From Andalucia godoyi (taxonomy: Eukaryota > Discoba > Jakobea > Jakobida > Andaluciidae), in assembly GCA_009859145.1 (NCBI GenBank), contig VRVR01000040.1, forward strand, positions 186,001 to 250,000: a stretch of 64,000 nt of DNA, in the 5' to 3' direction. Numbering within the stretch: position 1 is the first letter of the stretch; each line of letters starts with the position of its first letter. This document shows, in pieces, positions 19,253-27,629 of this stretch. Below the pieces are notes generated by a model. It did no database searches. It was not told the origin of the DNA and saw only the letters and a list, made by a program, of their open reading frames with translations. Made by a program: the position numbers and the translations under genes.

Positions 19253-20905
19253 TCATAGAAGAAGAAGAGAGGGAATGGGGGCAGATCGGATGATTCTAAG
19301 TTCGGCGACGGCATCGATGAACGCAGGCCACCAATCGTCCTCATCGCCAACTCGGATCCACTTGCCTGGCGCGCACTTTTCGGCATATTCAACCTCGGCG
19401 GTCGAGTCCGCGGCTGCAATCCGGAACTTTGTCCGCAGCCCGCTCACAAGCTCCCGCACGCCGCTGTATCGATCGAGATTCACCTTGATACACTGCCCCG
19501 CATAGCTTGCTGTCACCACCTGCATCATCTCTCGGTTGCAGTTTTCATGATTCGCCCACAGACCGCCTGTCAGACCGAGACTGACGACCGAGACCGGCTC
19601 CTGATACAGCGTCGATGCAGGAGAGTGGATGGTTCCATCCGAGTCTTCTCCTCCTCCCACGCCATGTGCATCCGAAACACCGTGTCCGTGCCCGTGCCCA
19701 TGACGATGCACATGGCTGTTGCTAAGTGTCATTGGAATTGCAGATGTTGGAGAAGCGGACATGAGAGCAGGGTTACTAAAAGGAGATGGAAGCGAAGAAG
19801 AACAGCTGGTAGAAGTAGTAGTAGTAGTAGTAGAAGAAGAAGAAGAAGAAGAAGAAGAAGAAGAGGACGAGGTGGAAATAGACGGATGGGGAACCACGAC
19901 CATGAAACGATCCATTTCACACTGCATGGATGCCGGAATCGCAGCGACATTCTGAGGCCGATTCACTTTTCGCAACTTCTTCACGGTCGCCTTGTCCACT
20001 GGCTCTCCGTTCTCACCCTTGTCATTCCCTCCGCCGATATCATCGATAGAACCCATGGCGGCAGCAGCAGCGCAATACGACGGCCTTACAAACCATCCTT
20101 TGACATCCTTGTCGAACACATCCTTCTTCTTCGAGATTAAGCACTGCCGTACGCTCTGCTCCGTCACACATGCATAAATAAGTCCCGTGTGTGCCACGAC
20201 ACGCCCGCTGTACTCCTTCTCCACTGCCAGCGTCAATTCTCGGTACGAAAACCGCCGTTCACCCTTCTTTTCCTTGTCTGCGTTGTCCGCGCTGTCATGA
20301 GCCTGCGCGGAAGACATCATGATCGCCACAAGCGCCTCAAACAACAGCACCACAGGACCCGTCTCTGTCTTTTCACTCGGCATCCCAGAAGAAGTGAAAG
20401 CAGCGGTCGACAGAGGAAAAGTAGAAGTAGACGTAGACGAAGCAGCCGAAGTAACAGCAGCAGTCAGAGATGTAGAATTCGTAGCAATACTTTGACCAGG
20501 AGCCACAGTCGTCGTTGGAGGAAGGTAGTTCCGGAAACCAACGTACTGGTGCATAACCATAGAAGGATATCGAGAATTCGGATATCCACAGCTGAATGTC
20601 GCTCCACCCATCCGATTCCCATTCCCGCTCCCATTCGGGCTCGAAACAGTAGACGTCATCGACGAAACACTCGGCGACAGAGCCGCGGGTTGTTGTTGAG
20701 AAAATGAATGTGAGAATGCGTGGCACGGCCGCTTAGGAGTCGGAGCAGCACAGTAGAATGATGATCCCGAGGAAGAGGAAGAGGAAGAGGAAGAGGAGGA
20801 GGAGGAGGAGGAGGAAGCAGAAGAAGCGAAGGAGTAGGTGGGAGAGGAAGCGGTTGGGGAAGGCCGCTTGAGAGTCGGTAGAGGTTGGACACACCGAAAC
20901 GCCAT
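19253..20905 (-). CDS. PB1-like domain protein with poly-Ser tracts
   Basis: A 550-aa protein. The C-terminal 75 residues (about 472-543) resemble a PB1 protein-interaction domain: a basic strand (CIKVNLDRYSGVRELVSGL) and an OPCA-like acidic motif (WIRVGDEDDWWPAFIDAV). A globular segment at about 185-275 (FSYRELTLAVEKEYSG, then KGWFVRP) looks like a small helical or winged-helix domain I cannot name. The rest is Ser, Thr and His-Gly repeats encoded by trinucleotide microsatellites (20770-20815, 19812-19862). PB1 domains pair signalling or autophagy proteins, so an adaptor or regulator role is likely. The PB1 call is by pattern only. Confidence 0.7.
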   Translation of the reverse strand: MAFRCVQPLPTLKRPSPTASSPTYSFASSASSSSSSSSSSSSSSSSGSSFYCAAPTPKRPCHAFSHSFSQQQPAALSPSVSSMTSTVSSPNGSGNGNRMGGATFSCGYPNSRYPSMVMHQYVGFRNYLPPTTTVAPGQSIATNSTSLTAAVTSAASSTSTSTFPLSTAAFTSSGMPSEKTETGPVVLLFEALVAIMMSSAQAHDSADNADKEKKGERRFSYRELTLAVEKEYSGRVVAHTGLIYACVTEQSVRQCLISKKKDVFDKDVKGWFVRPSYCAAAAAMGSIDDIGGGNDKGENGEPVDKATVKKLRKVNRPQNVAAIPASMQCEMDRFMVVVPHPSISTSSSSSSSSSSSSSTTTTTTSTSCSSSLPSPFSNPALMSASPTSAIPMTLSNSHVHRHGHGHGHGVSDAHGVGGGEDSDGTIHSPASTLYQEPVSVVSLGLTGGLWANHENCNREMMQVVTASYAGQCIKVNLDRYSGVRELVSGLRTKFRIAAADSTAEVEYAEKCAPGKWIRVGDEDDWWPAFIDAVAELRIIRSAPIPSLLLL

Positions 20906-21142
20906 TGTCGTCGTGGTGCGGTTAGACAGTTTGATACAGAGAGAGCGAGAGAGGAAGAGAGTTTTGGGGGGAGAAAGAAAGAAGGGAGGGGCGGAAAAAA
21001 GAAGCAGAAGAAGAAGAAAGAAAGAAGGAATAGAAAAGAAGAAGGAAAAGATTTGAACGGGAAATTAAAGGAAGGAAAACCGGTCACGTTTAATATGGAG
21101 TCATAGAGGGTTTTTAATGGAGGAGGTGATGGAAAAGATAGG

Positions 21143-21327
21143 TTGAATCTTTGGTTTGCTCGGTATGAATCTGCTGTGAAATCTTCCGGCTGGATCCCTA
21201 TTTGGAAACAATCTCTTTTGAATCTTTTCCTCCGTCCACCAAAAGATCGGTTTTCCCTGTTTTCCCTCCGCTTTTGGATCTTGGAGGGGCATTTTTGAAT
21301 CTTTGTAAGGCACTTTTATTGGATCTT
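21143..21327 (+). repeat. Five copies of TTGRATCTT in 185 bp
   Basis: The 9-mer TTGAATCTT or TTGGATCTT occurs at 21143, 21218, 21274, 21295 and 21319, always in the same orientation, with several weaker relatives between them. Spacing is irregular, so this is not a simple tandem repeat. It could be a cluster of transcription-factor sites between divergent genes or a decayed repeat. Confidence 0.6.
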
Positions 21328-21597
21328 TTTTTAAATGCATATTTTTTCATATTTAAAAGCACTGGCTGTAGAGCACAGACGCCTCGTTTCCGAAAGAAAG
21401 GAAAACCTTTTCTAAAAATTGTGCTCTCTGTTTGACCGTTTGACCGTTTGACCGTTTGATCCATATTCATTTTTCCGCTCGCCAAAACATGAATCCTTAT
21501 TGATCATCATCGGGTAAGCTGTCGCCGAAGACAGATCCGAGCCGCATGCTTTTTTTATTTCATATTTGAGGGGGGGGGGGCGAGCACCACTTCTTCA

Positions 21598-21843
21598 ATG
21601 CAGATTGCTCTGCATCAAAAGGTCATCGCTTCTTTTTCGCTCTCCGCCTCCGATGAGAAAGGATCAACGGGTTTCTTGGGAGATGATTTGCTTTTTGATG
21701 AGATGCTTGCGGGTTCGATAATAAAAAAATCAAACAAACAGAAAGAAAAGAATGAAGAAATTCTAGACTTGACTACGGTAAGGAACATCGCGTCTCCAAA
21801 GGGTGAGATAAAACAGACTTACGATATGATCTCGTTTGTTTGA
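21598..21843 (+). CDS. Possible small protein of 81 aa
   Basis: An ATG-initiated frame of 81 aa with coding-like codon variety: a mixed start (MQIALHQKVIASFSLS), an acidic/hydrophobic middle (GDDLLFDEMLAGS) and a basic/acidic helical part (KSNKQKEKNEEIL). It lies in an otherwise empty region 230 bp upstream of a + strand gene. No homology recognised; it may be chance. Confidence 0.28.
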   Translation: MQIALHQKVIASFSLSASDEKGSTGFLGDDLLFDEMLAGSIIKKSNKQKEKNEEILDLTTVRNIASPKGEIKQTYDMISFV

Positions 21844-22072
21844 TGTTCAAGGTTCATACACAAAAACGGTCAACCGTCCTTTTTCACTTCAGTTCCGCGG
21901 ATTGGGTAGCGACGTGCAGCAAAGAAAGAAGCAGTGTTTCAATTGGCAGACATGTGCGCATGAGGCCATCGCGAGCAAGACCCTCATCACCGAGTTTTTT
22001 TTGTTTTTTTTGTGTAATTTAAAAAATTGATGTTTTAAAGTATTAATATGGTTTTATTAGACTGAAGTAAGG

Positions 22073-23272
22073 ATGCGATATTCCAAGGTGATTCTGCGGT
22101 TATTGCTGTCGACGTTTGCATCAAAGTTTGCGCTGTGTTCTGTTCTCTTTGTGTTTGTGATCCATGCATTCACGGCGTCGTCTCGAGATGCAGTCCTGTT
22201 TCTGTCGCCCTGGGTTGCGCTCTCTGCGACACGGCTGCCGTCTGTGTACTTGCCGTCACGAGGAGTCCTGGTCTCTGCTTCAGACTCGGAGAACGCAGTC
22301 GTGGCGATGTACCCGCCAGACTCTTTTTCTCCGTCGTTCACATCGGTGCTTGCCGAGCGTCTGAAATCCAACATCCATGCAATGTGTGCCTCGGACGATG
22401 GTTCGCGCATTGCCGTCGTTTCGCTCCCGGAGTTCACAGTTTATGATGCTACCGACAGCCGATTTGCAGTCGTTCTCAGACATACAATGGTCAATCTGTC
22501 TGCTGCGATGATCCCGTCAAAGGCGACGTTTCGCAACAGGATCTGCGTCTGTTCGGTCGATGCAGCGTTGCAGAAGTTTAAAAACGAAGACCCAGGCGTC
22601 GTCGTCGTTGCGTGTCCGTCTACGCAGCTTTCGGTTGCCGTTGGGTTTTCCAACCGCATATGGTGGATGCACTCCGAGCTGGTCGATCCTACGAATCCGG
22701 CGAGTGCGCATGTGCATTCGCGAAAGAAGGGCAGACAATTCCCGGTCCAGTACACACTTCCCTACCGCCCACCGTGGACAGACAAGCTTTCCCTCACGTC
22801 CGATCTCGCAATCGAGCAAATTGACTTTTTTGCATACATTCGACACGTGTACTCGGGTGAACTGCTGGACATCAGGACGCTGCAACGAACTCCTGCCTCT
22901 GCACGCATGAACGAGTATTCGCAACGGCTGCGCAGCGACTTGGAAAACGGACTCGATCCATCGGGCGTCGCAAACATTGGGCCCGACAGCAAGATCAAGA
23001 CGCGAGCCTGGTGGTCTCCGTTGCATTCGTACCGCGATGAAACCCAGGCTTCTCGATTGCTCCATGTGCCTGGATTTCCCCAGACATACGTGGCAGTCGG
23101 CGACCGGTTTCTCGTCGTCATCTCACAAGACTCGGCATTCCCAAGCGCGCTGCACATCACCGACGACATACCGCTGCCCGCTTCCCCTATTGCACCACCG
23201 TACGTTCTGCACGGACGAATTATGATTCCCACCGCCCGAGGTCTATTTGGTCTCCATCCCGTCAAGCTGTGA
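22073..23272 (+). CDS. Membrane-anchored lumenal or extracellular protein, unknown
   Basis: A 399-aa protein with a short basic N-terminus (MRYSKVILR) and one hydrophobic segment at about 9-34 (STFASKFALCSVLFVFVIHAF), most likely a signal anchor leaving the rest in the secretory lumen or outside. The remainder is rich in short beta-strand-like repeats ending in exposed loops (VVAMYPPDS, RIAVVSLPE, VVVVACPST, YVAVGDRFLVVIS), which suggests a beta-propeller-like fold, but no WD or PQQ signature is clear. Single exon, ATG well defined. Function unknown. Confidence 0.75.
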   Translation: MRYSKVILRLLLSTFASKFALCSVLFVFVIHAFTASSRDAVLFLSPWVALSATRLPSVYLPSRGVLVSASDSENAVVAMYPPDSFSPSFTSVLAERLKSNIHAMCASDDGSRIAVVSLPEFTVYDATDSRFAVVLRHTMVNLSAAMIPSKATFRNRICVCSVDAALQKFKNEDPGVVVVACPSTQLSVAVGFSNRIWWMHSELVDPTNPASAHVHSRKKGRQFPVQYTLPYRPPWTDKLSLTSDLAIEQIDFFAYIRHVYSGELLDIRTLQRTPASARMNEYSQRLRSDLENGLDPSGVANIGPDSKIKTRAWWSPLHSYRDETQASRLLHVPGFPQTYVAVGDRFLVVISQDSAFPSALHITDDIPLPASPIAPPYVLHGRIMIPTARGLFGLHPVKL

Positions 23273-23938
23273 TCACATTCCCGCCTTTCCCCCCTTCCTT
23301 TTTAGACCGGCCGTTTTGTTCACCATGGTCTGTGTACCTTTGTGCTTTCTTCTTCTTCTTCTTCTTCTTCTTCTTCTTCTTCTTCTTCTTCTTCTTTGGT
23401 TGTACGTTATCATTGCAAGCAAACACAAATGTTGTTATTTTTTTGTCCGGAAGAAGAGTTGTTTCAACAAAAACAAGAGAAAACACGTTTCTCACGCTTG
23501 TCATTTGACCCGCCAACCCAAAAACGTCTGATGGACGGCTGTGATATCATCGGATAGTATGGCTGATGGTGTGCAGGTCGAGGCCCAGTGAGACACTGTC
23601 GACTATCAACAAGCGATTTCTTGTAATCGATGATGGGCGCTGATGCGGATTTATAAAGTCACTTTACTCCAAATAATCTGGTTTTTTGGGGGCGCAGCAT
23701 ATGCGAGCCAGATGTTTGGGAGAGGCTTCGGTTGGAGGGTAATACCTTCATGCCTTCTGTTTTTAGTTTTTTCGTCTGATAGTGTTCATTACTTTTTCTT
23801 CTCTTCTTTTTTGAGTTCCGCAAAAAGGATGAGATTTAAATAAGAGGCAGATATGCTTGCCGATATTTCTTCTGGTGAAATTGTTTTGGCGCGCTTTCTC
23901 CTTTCTTCCTTTCGTTTTTCACCGGCACACCAGTGGGA
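23273..23938. other. Intergenic with TTC microsatellite
   Basis: 3' flank of the membrane-anchored gene. A pure TTC array of about 16 units sits at 23347-23396. The rest has no recognised gene; a pyrimidine-rich tract at 23890-23930 directly precedes the small ORF at 23939. Confidence 0.6.
23347..23396. repeat. (TTC)n microsatellite
   Basis: About 16 uninterrupted TTC units in the 3' flank of the upstream gene. Confidence 0.95.
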
Positions 23939-24097
23939 ATGGTCAAAATGAATAAATTAAAAAACAATCCTCCATCGGAAAGCAACACCCAGCAAATTCG
24001 GATGCGCAGTTCGCGGATGGACATTCTCGCGCATGTCATTAGCGGTGGTCCAAATGGCGGACGAGACCGGCAAGAATACATGCTCTCTTATGGATAG
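23939..24097 (+). CDS. Possible small protein of 52 aa
   Basis: A short ATG frame with strongly coding-like codons, ending in SRMDILAHVISGGPNGG and a C-terminus QEYMLSYG. It follows a pyrimidine tract ending ACACCAG, which could be a splice acceptor, so this could be the last exon of a spliced gene instead of a complete gene. No homology recognised. Confidence 0.35.
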   Translation: MVKMNKLKNNPPSESNTQQIRMRSSRMDILAHVISGGPNGGRDRQEYMLSYG

Positions 24098-24446
24098 GGA
24101 ATTTCAGGGTAGCAAGGATTTAACGGCTGTTAAAACTGACCCCGTCCTGCGCGACCGCATCCAGAGTAGTAGAAATAGCGGGGAAAGGAGATAAATGAAG
24201 ACAGACTAACTATCCGTTCGTGTATCAATTCACAAGTTGATTGTCATATGCTGCTTGTTCATGATTTGTTCGTACTATGCGGAGGTCGGCGCATTCGAAA
24301 ACAAAGTGAACGCGCGCGAATAAGAAATAGTACCGTCCTAACTTTACATGCATATGGACAAACAACAACAACGACAAGAAGAAGAAGAAGAGGAGGAGGA
24401 AGACGGAACGAATGAAGGAGTAAACCAAACACACTGGACACACAGT
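24098..24446. other. Intergenic, nothing recognised
   Basis: Contains an AAG/GAG purine run at 24375-24403. No gene or RNA seen. Confidence 0.5.
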
Positions 24447-24872
24447 CTATCGAGAAAACGACGGAAAGACTGCGAGGTTTTCGAGCTTTCCAAAAAACAA
24501 TCGCAAAGTCTCGTCACCATCATCACCATCACCATCGCGATCACCATCGCGATCATCAGAGCCGCCATTCGAACGCCGGTTCACACTCCCGTACAAGGTC
24601 CTCTGGTCGACCGTCGAGCTGTCCGTTCGGCAGAGTCCTCGTTGGGTCGAGTAATCCGATCCAAACAACAACGGGCGCACATTACCATGATTGTCGACGT
24701 TGATGTGGTTGATGGCGGCGGCGGAGGCGGCCACCTTTTTAGAGACCGCAGACGAAGCCGCAGCAGGAGAACCCACTACAGCAGGAACACTGCTGGAAAG
24801 TCTATTCTGAATCTGAGGGACCATGGATGATGTCGGTGTGTTTGAGGTTCTCTGCTTGTCGCAAGGATGCAT
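24447..24872 (-). CDS. Small hypothetical protein
   Basis: A 141-aa frame from ATG 24872 with an Ala/Ser/Val-rich first half, a middle with VDNHGNVRPLLFGSDYS, an Asp-Arg-Gly repeat (DDRDGDRDGDGDD) from an ATCACC microsatellite, and a hydrophobic end (LRLFFGKLENLAVFPSFSR). The last 16 codons look well coding. The + strand of the same DNA is also open (24348-24830), so the assignment is uncertain; I prefer the minus strand for its codon variety. Confidence 0.4.
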   Translation of the reverse strand: MHPCDKQRTSNTPTSSMVPQIQNRLSSSVPAVVGSPAAASSAVSKKVAASAAAINHINVDNHGNVRPLLFGSDYSTQRGLCRTDSSTVDQRTLYGSVNRRSNGGSDDRDGDRDGDGDDGDETLRLFFGKLENLAVFPSFSR

Positions 24873-25376
24873 TTCGGAAGAACAGAACGAAAAAGAGAAC
24901 AAAAGGGAAGAAAGGATGGTTAAAAAGAATGGAGCGGAATTCCCCGATGTTGAAGCTCATGAGGGCTCAAGTGACTCATCTCGGCTCTGTGAATATGAAA
25001 GAATGTGAAGCATACAGAAAAGCCCCGGTCGCCCCAGGAAAAAAGAAAAAAGAACCCACTGTAGTGCATGCAGGCAAAGGCAGCCGTGGCCTTGACGCAC
25101 GCAGACCTTTCCCTTTCTTCTTTCCTCTCTTCCTTTCCTCTCTTCCTTACCCCTTCTTTCCTTAACCCCCTTCTTCCCTCTCCTTCTTTCTTCTTTTTCC
25201 AAAGTTAGAACTACTAAATATATAGTGTGTGTCTTTTTCTTTCCCTCTACCTCTGTCTCTTACGTGTTCTGTGATCCGGATTGCACACCAGGGGAGAAGA
25301 AGTTGACCAACGATTACAGCTGCTGAGACTGCCAGGACTAAAACTGCGGCGAGTATCGTTCTTTTTTCCGAGAGCA
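24873..25376. other. Divergent intergenic region
   Basis: Lies between the small minus-strand frame and the selenoprotein gene. A pyrimidine-rich stretch (25105-25205) dominates; no gene recognised. Confidence 0.5.
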
Positions 25377-25964
25377 ATGACGACGACGATGCCTGCAGAG
25401 GCACCGGTCAAGGTGTTTTCCGAGTGCTCGATTCAGGATGCATCGGAGAATACAGTGTCGGTGACCTCGCTGCTGACCGATTCTGGAAAGCCGACTGCCG
25501 TTGCGCTTGTTCGCCATTTAGGATGAAATATCTGCCTCGCATTTCTTGCAAAATGCAATGCCCGCCACCAAGAGTTCATTGATCGTGGACTCAATTTCTT
25601 TGCTGTTGCACCCTCCAAGGCATCCCACGTGAAGGGGTATCTCGAGGATGAGCCAGACACAAAAATCAAGTTGTATGCGGATCCAGACAAGTGCATGTTC
25701 AAAGCCCTGGATCTCAAACGCGGATTTTTCGCTACCATGTTTTCAAAAGCAGGCTTCAAGGCGTACGGAGACGCCAAGAAGGACGGCTTCAAGGCAAAGG
25801 GCCTCTATGGAGACGCACTCCAACTCCCAGGATTCTTAATTTCGTCCAAAGGCGGATCAGAATTTGTCTTTTATCACCGCGGCGAAAGCTCGGGCGACCA
25901 CGGCGACCTGGACGGCATCTTTGCTGCATACGACGAGTATGCAAAGAACCAAAGCTCCGCATAA
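25377..25964 (+). CDS. SelU-like selenoprotein (AhpC/TSA_2, PRXL2 family), TGA at codon 50
   Basis: A thioredoxin-fold peroxiredoxin-like protein of 195 aa if the in-frame TGA at 25524-25526 is read as selenocysteine. Coding homology runs unbroken across it. Before the TGA comes the strand and turn PTAVALVRHLG, the family's R-H-x-G lead-in to its CxxC site; after it come NIC and LAFLAKCNARHQEF, then GLNFFAVAPS, IKLYADPDKCMFKAL and GDALQLPGF with HRGES and GDH at the end, all AhpC/TSA_2 hallmarks. The redox site is thus Sec50-x-x-Cys53. Vertebrate and algal SelU proteins carry Sec at this position. The sole ATG upstream is 25377. The likely role is thiol/peroxide redox. Convergent with a small gene at 26180. 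Confidence 0.88.
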
Positions 25965-25974
25965 TCGTTGTCTG

Positions 25975-25979
25975 TTGTC

Positions 25980-26023
<44 letters not shown>
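25975..26023. repeat. (TTG)n microsatellite
   Basis: About 15 TTG units immediately 3' of the selenoprotein stop codon, within its expected 3' UTR. Confidence 0.95.
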
Positions 26024-26026
<3 letters not shown>

Positions 26027-26162
26027 CTTCTTTTCCTGACAAGCGGGAAATGCATCCAGTTGCCATACGTCGTTGTGTGTGCTTGTATGCATATCTTTTG
26101 GATCTGGGATTAAGGACTTCGGGTTATTTGGGATTTGGTTTGGAGTTGGTGAGGATGGATCC

Positions 26163-26257
26163 ATGAGCGTAGTTTCGAATCACAGAGAAGACGCGGTCTG
26201 CTTTTGCTCGAGTTTCTTCTGTGTGTTCTGTACGACGTCTGCAGCGAAAATCGTGAT
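26163..26257 (+). promoter_or_regulatory. Tentative SECIS-like element
   Basis: In the presumed 3' UTR of the selenoprotein, ATGA (26163) is followed by 11 nt and then AA (26178-26179), the SECIS layout. A downstream TGAT (26254) can form the non-canonical quartet. The 11 nt pair with 26245-26253 (TTTCG with CGAAA, plus CG/CG next to the quartet, one G-A mismatch and one bulge). A further stem, CACAGAGAAGA with TTTCTTCTGTG, lies above the AA, as in type II SECIS. The distal 3' side has about 20 extra nt and helix I is weak, so this is only a candidate. It overlaps the C-terminal codons of the opposite-strand gene. Confidence 0.3.
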
Positions 26258-26503
26258 CGAGGGCTGCACTGACTGAACCGACTGTGTTTTCTTCTGTTGT
26301 TGAAAAAGAGCCGATCCACGTGGATGCACAAGAGAAATGACATCTGTGGCGGGTGTCTTGTGCAACCAGTTGGATAATATTTTTTTCTTCTCTCCGGCAT
26401 TCTTCAATGGAAAAGAAAACACCTTCGAAAACGCAATGGATCCTTCCACTAGCTCTGAAATCATTTCAATTATGCCCGTCTTTCTTTCCCATCCTTTCTT
26501 CAT
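26180..26503 (-). CDS. Small hypothetical protein of 107 aa
   Basis: An ATG-initiated 107-aa frame with good codon variety: a helical N-terminus (GIIEMISELVEGSIAFSKVF), LSNWLHKTPATDV in the middle and a Gln/Lys-rich end. There is no membrane segment or signal peptide. It is convergent with the selenoprotein, the two stops being 215 bp apart. Function unknown; I recognise no domain. Confidence 0.5.
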   Translation of the reverse strand: MKKGWERKTGIIEMISELVEGSIAFSKVFSFPLKNAGEKKKILSNWLHKTPATDVISLVHPRGSALFQQQKKTQSVQSVQPSITIFAADVVQNTQKKLEQKQTASSL

Positions 26504-26638
26504 TAATTAATTTTAATGATGAATAACTTAAATAAAATACACCACAAAAACCCATAACCAACAAAACAACAAGCTAGTCCTTTTGTTTTTCTTGTTTTTC
26601 CTGTCGAAGGAAGTGCCCCCTGCATTACTAATATATAT

Positions 26639-26881
26639 ATGTGTGTGTATAATATTTTTTTGTGCGGGCCACAAAAGCGAGATAAGAGCAGCACCCCAGA
26701 GAACTCCGCAGAGCTGGGAATCGTCCCAGTTTGGAAAAAGGCCGGAATCTCTATTCTCCAATGCAGAAATATCGCCGCTCTGGACTTTCTTGAGAATCCA
26801 GACTTCCACTTTATTCCAATTGTTGTTGTTCCGCTTTTACTTTCAGCTTTCCTTATTGTTTTAAACTTTTTTGCGGTTTGA
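26639..26881 (+). CDS. Possible small tail-anchored protein
   Basis: An 80-aa frame from ATG 26639. From about residue 17 it reads with coding-like codons (ENSAELGIVPVWKKAG, NIAALDFLENPDF) and ends in a single hydrophobic helix (FIPIVVVPLLLSAFLIVL), which would tail-anchor it. The first 12 residues read through an A/T and GT repeat and may be 5' UTR or intron. No family recognised. Confidence 0.38.
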   Translation: MCVYNIFLCGPQKRDKSSTPENSAELGIVPVWKKAGISILQCRNIAALDFLENPDFHFIPIVVVPLLLSAFLIVLNFFAV

Positions 26882-26976
26882 TTAACACTATAGTAGGAGA
26901 ACGGTGAGCAAAAAAGAAAAAAAAGAAAAAGAAAAAAAAGAAAAAAGGATATTAATTAATTACAACAATTAAAACA

Positions 26977-27537
26977 ATGTCAGTGGGTATGTGGGTTGTG
27001 TGCGCCGTGCTTTTGGTTACGGCGGCTCTGGCGTCTGCGGCGGGGTCGCTGACGAAGCTGAATATCGAGGCAAACTCGGTGACGGTGTCTGGCATATCGG
27101 CCGGTGCGTTTTCTGCGGTACAGTTCCACGTTGCGTATTCGAAGCTTGTGAAGGGTGCTGGTGTGGTTGCCGGTGGTCCGTTCTATTGTGCACAGGGACA
27201 AGTCACGACGGCTCTTACCACCTGCATGGCGGCGCCGGCGATGATCAACGTCGCATCGCTCGAGTCTGCGGCAAAAGACATGGCAAAGCGTGGTGCGATT
27301 GACCCGATCGAGAACATCAAGGGCGCGCCCGTCTTTATCTTTTCGGGTTCTTCAGATACCGTTGTTCAGCCAGGAGTCGTCAAGGCTAATGCAAAGTGGT
27401 ACACTGACATGGGCGCAGACGTCCAGACTGAATTTTCCGTATGCCTTCCTCTCTCGCTCTCTCGCTCTCTCTTTGTCTCTCCCATTCGTCGTTTACTTGG
27501 TTTCTCATTACTCATATCGTATCATGCATGTTTCTTG

Positions 27538-27629
<92 letters not shown>

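Larger units (their letters stand above)
20906..22072. other. Long divergent intergenic region
   Basis: Upstream of both the PB1-like gene and the membrane-anchored gene at 22073. It holds a purine-rich stretch (20930-21060), a cluster of TTGRATCTT motifs (21143-21327), an 8-bp tandem repeat TTTGACCG (21430-21459), a G10 run near 21570-21580 and a possible small gene (21598-21843). Confidence 0.55.

Noticed and set aside
20656-21087. 143-codon minus-strand frame rich in Pro/Leu/Ser
   Set aside because: It is the alternative reading of the GAG/AAG microsatellite and purine tract at the start of the PB1-like gene.
24348-24830. Open + strand frame opposite the minus-strand small protein
   Set aside because: It begins in a purine microsatellite and reads a Ile-Thr repeat; the minus strand has better codon variety.
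26325-26370. Hairpin GCACAAG...CTTGTGC with an internal ATGA as SECIS
   Set aside because: The ATGA is inside the stem loop and no GA-containing partner strand is placed for a quartet.
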